DNA from: Candidatus Bathyarchaeota archaeon | Lineage (GTDB): Archaea > Thermoproteota > Bathyarchaeia > Bathyarchaeales > SOJC01 | Reading direction: 5' to 3' | Assembly: GCA_004376645.1 (NCBI GenBank) | Contig: SOJC01000060.1 | Coordinates: 1 to 49,480 of the forward strand | Length of the DNA: 49,480 bases | In this document: positions 49,428 through 49,480 of the stretch, one piece after another | Numbering within the stretch: position 1 is the stretch's first letter | Layout: the number at the start of each line of letters is the position of its first letter | Translations under genes and position numbers: made by a program | The notes under the pieces: generated by a model | What the model was told of the DNA's origin: nothing | The model's database searches: none | Seen by the model: only the letters and a program-made list of their open reading frames with translations

Positions 49428-49480
49428 ACCTCAGCTTCAAAAAGCGCTATAAAACAAAATTGAGTGTATATGCATCATGA

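Noticed and set aside
1-49480. CRISPR array or insertion-sequence transposase
   Set aside because: No regularly spaced repeats, no Cas or transposase motifs; the only mobile-element protein is the tyrosine recombinase.

Overview
This window is archaeal chromosome. It carries a TATA-binding protein, archaeal/eukaryotic-type ribosomal proteins eL37 and uS10, an Sm-like protein, Pelota, coenzyme F420 glutamyl ligase, an SRP (7S) RNA and several intron-bearing tRNAs, and many genes have a TATA-like element about 26 nt upstream of a short or absent leader. ATG, GTG and TTG starts are all used. The mix (single TBP, tungstate transporter, ETF/acyl-CoA dehydrogenase, archaeosortase, dockerin-like secreted proteins, tRNA introns at unusual positions) fits an anaerobic Thermoproteota/TACK archaeon, perhaps Bathyarchaeia-like. 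That placement is inference.

Layout. 1-5.5 kb: the 3' part of a secreted cysteine-protease-like/CARDB/dockerin protein, a possible structured RNA, a UPF0282 metallo-hydrolase, a TudS-like protein, a HAD hydrolase, a GYD protein and two tRNA-Gly genes. 5.5-11.9 kb: MBL hydrolase, RtcB RNA ligase, 8-oxoguanine glycosylase, CofE, an AN1-zinc-finger/site-2-protease fusion, a secreted dockerin-like protein and uS10. 12-15.6 kb: a wtpABC tungstate/molybdate ABC transporter divergent from a ModE-like regulator, with palindromes between them. 16-21.4 kb: a coiled-coil protein, several unknowns, the Lsm-eL37 pair, an M20 amidohydrolase and another dockerin-like secreted protein. 21.5-25.8 kb: OB-fold protein, DEAD-box helicase, TBP, a 48-aa zinc-ribbon protein missing from the ORF track, intron-containing tRNA-Asn and tRNA-Met, a Nudix hydrolase and a decayed partial copy of it. 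25.8-35.3 kb: EtfBA, acyl-CoA dehydrogenase, class III aminotransferase, archaeosortase, an RNase H-like unknown, Pelota, a nucleotidyltransferase and a TtuA/Ncs6-type tRNA thiolation enzyme. 35.3-39.2 kb: SRP RNA, a HAD phosphatase/dolichol-kinase-like membrane fusion, and a small integrated-element remnant (palindrome, small ORFs, tyrosine recombinase) abutting a tRNA-Leu with a D-loop insertion. 39.2-49.5 kb: HAD phosphatase, zinc ribbon, a cohesin-like membrane-anchored surface protein, winged helix, NifU-type scaffold, TldE/TldD, an Fpg-family glycosylase without the catalytic proline, a transglutaminase-like protein, glutamine synthetase and a broken pilin-like gene.

The most system-like signal is extracellular. 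Three secreted proteins carry dockerin-like calcium-binding EF-hand pairs, one protein on the same contig carries a cohesin-like domain with a C-terminal membrane anchor, and the window also encodes an archaeosortase. Together they suggest a non-cellulosomal cohesin-dockerin surface assembly in an archaeon. The second theme is RNA processing: three of five tRNAs have insertions or introns (positions 30/31, 37/38 and the D-loop), and the ligase RtcB is encoded nearby. The third is the integrase whose open frame runs without a start codon into the 3' half of tRNA-Leu.
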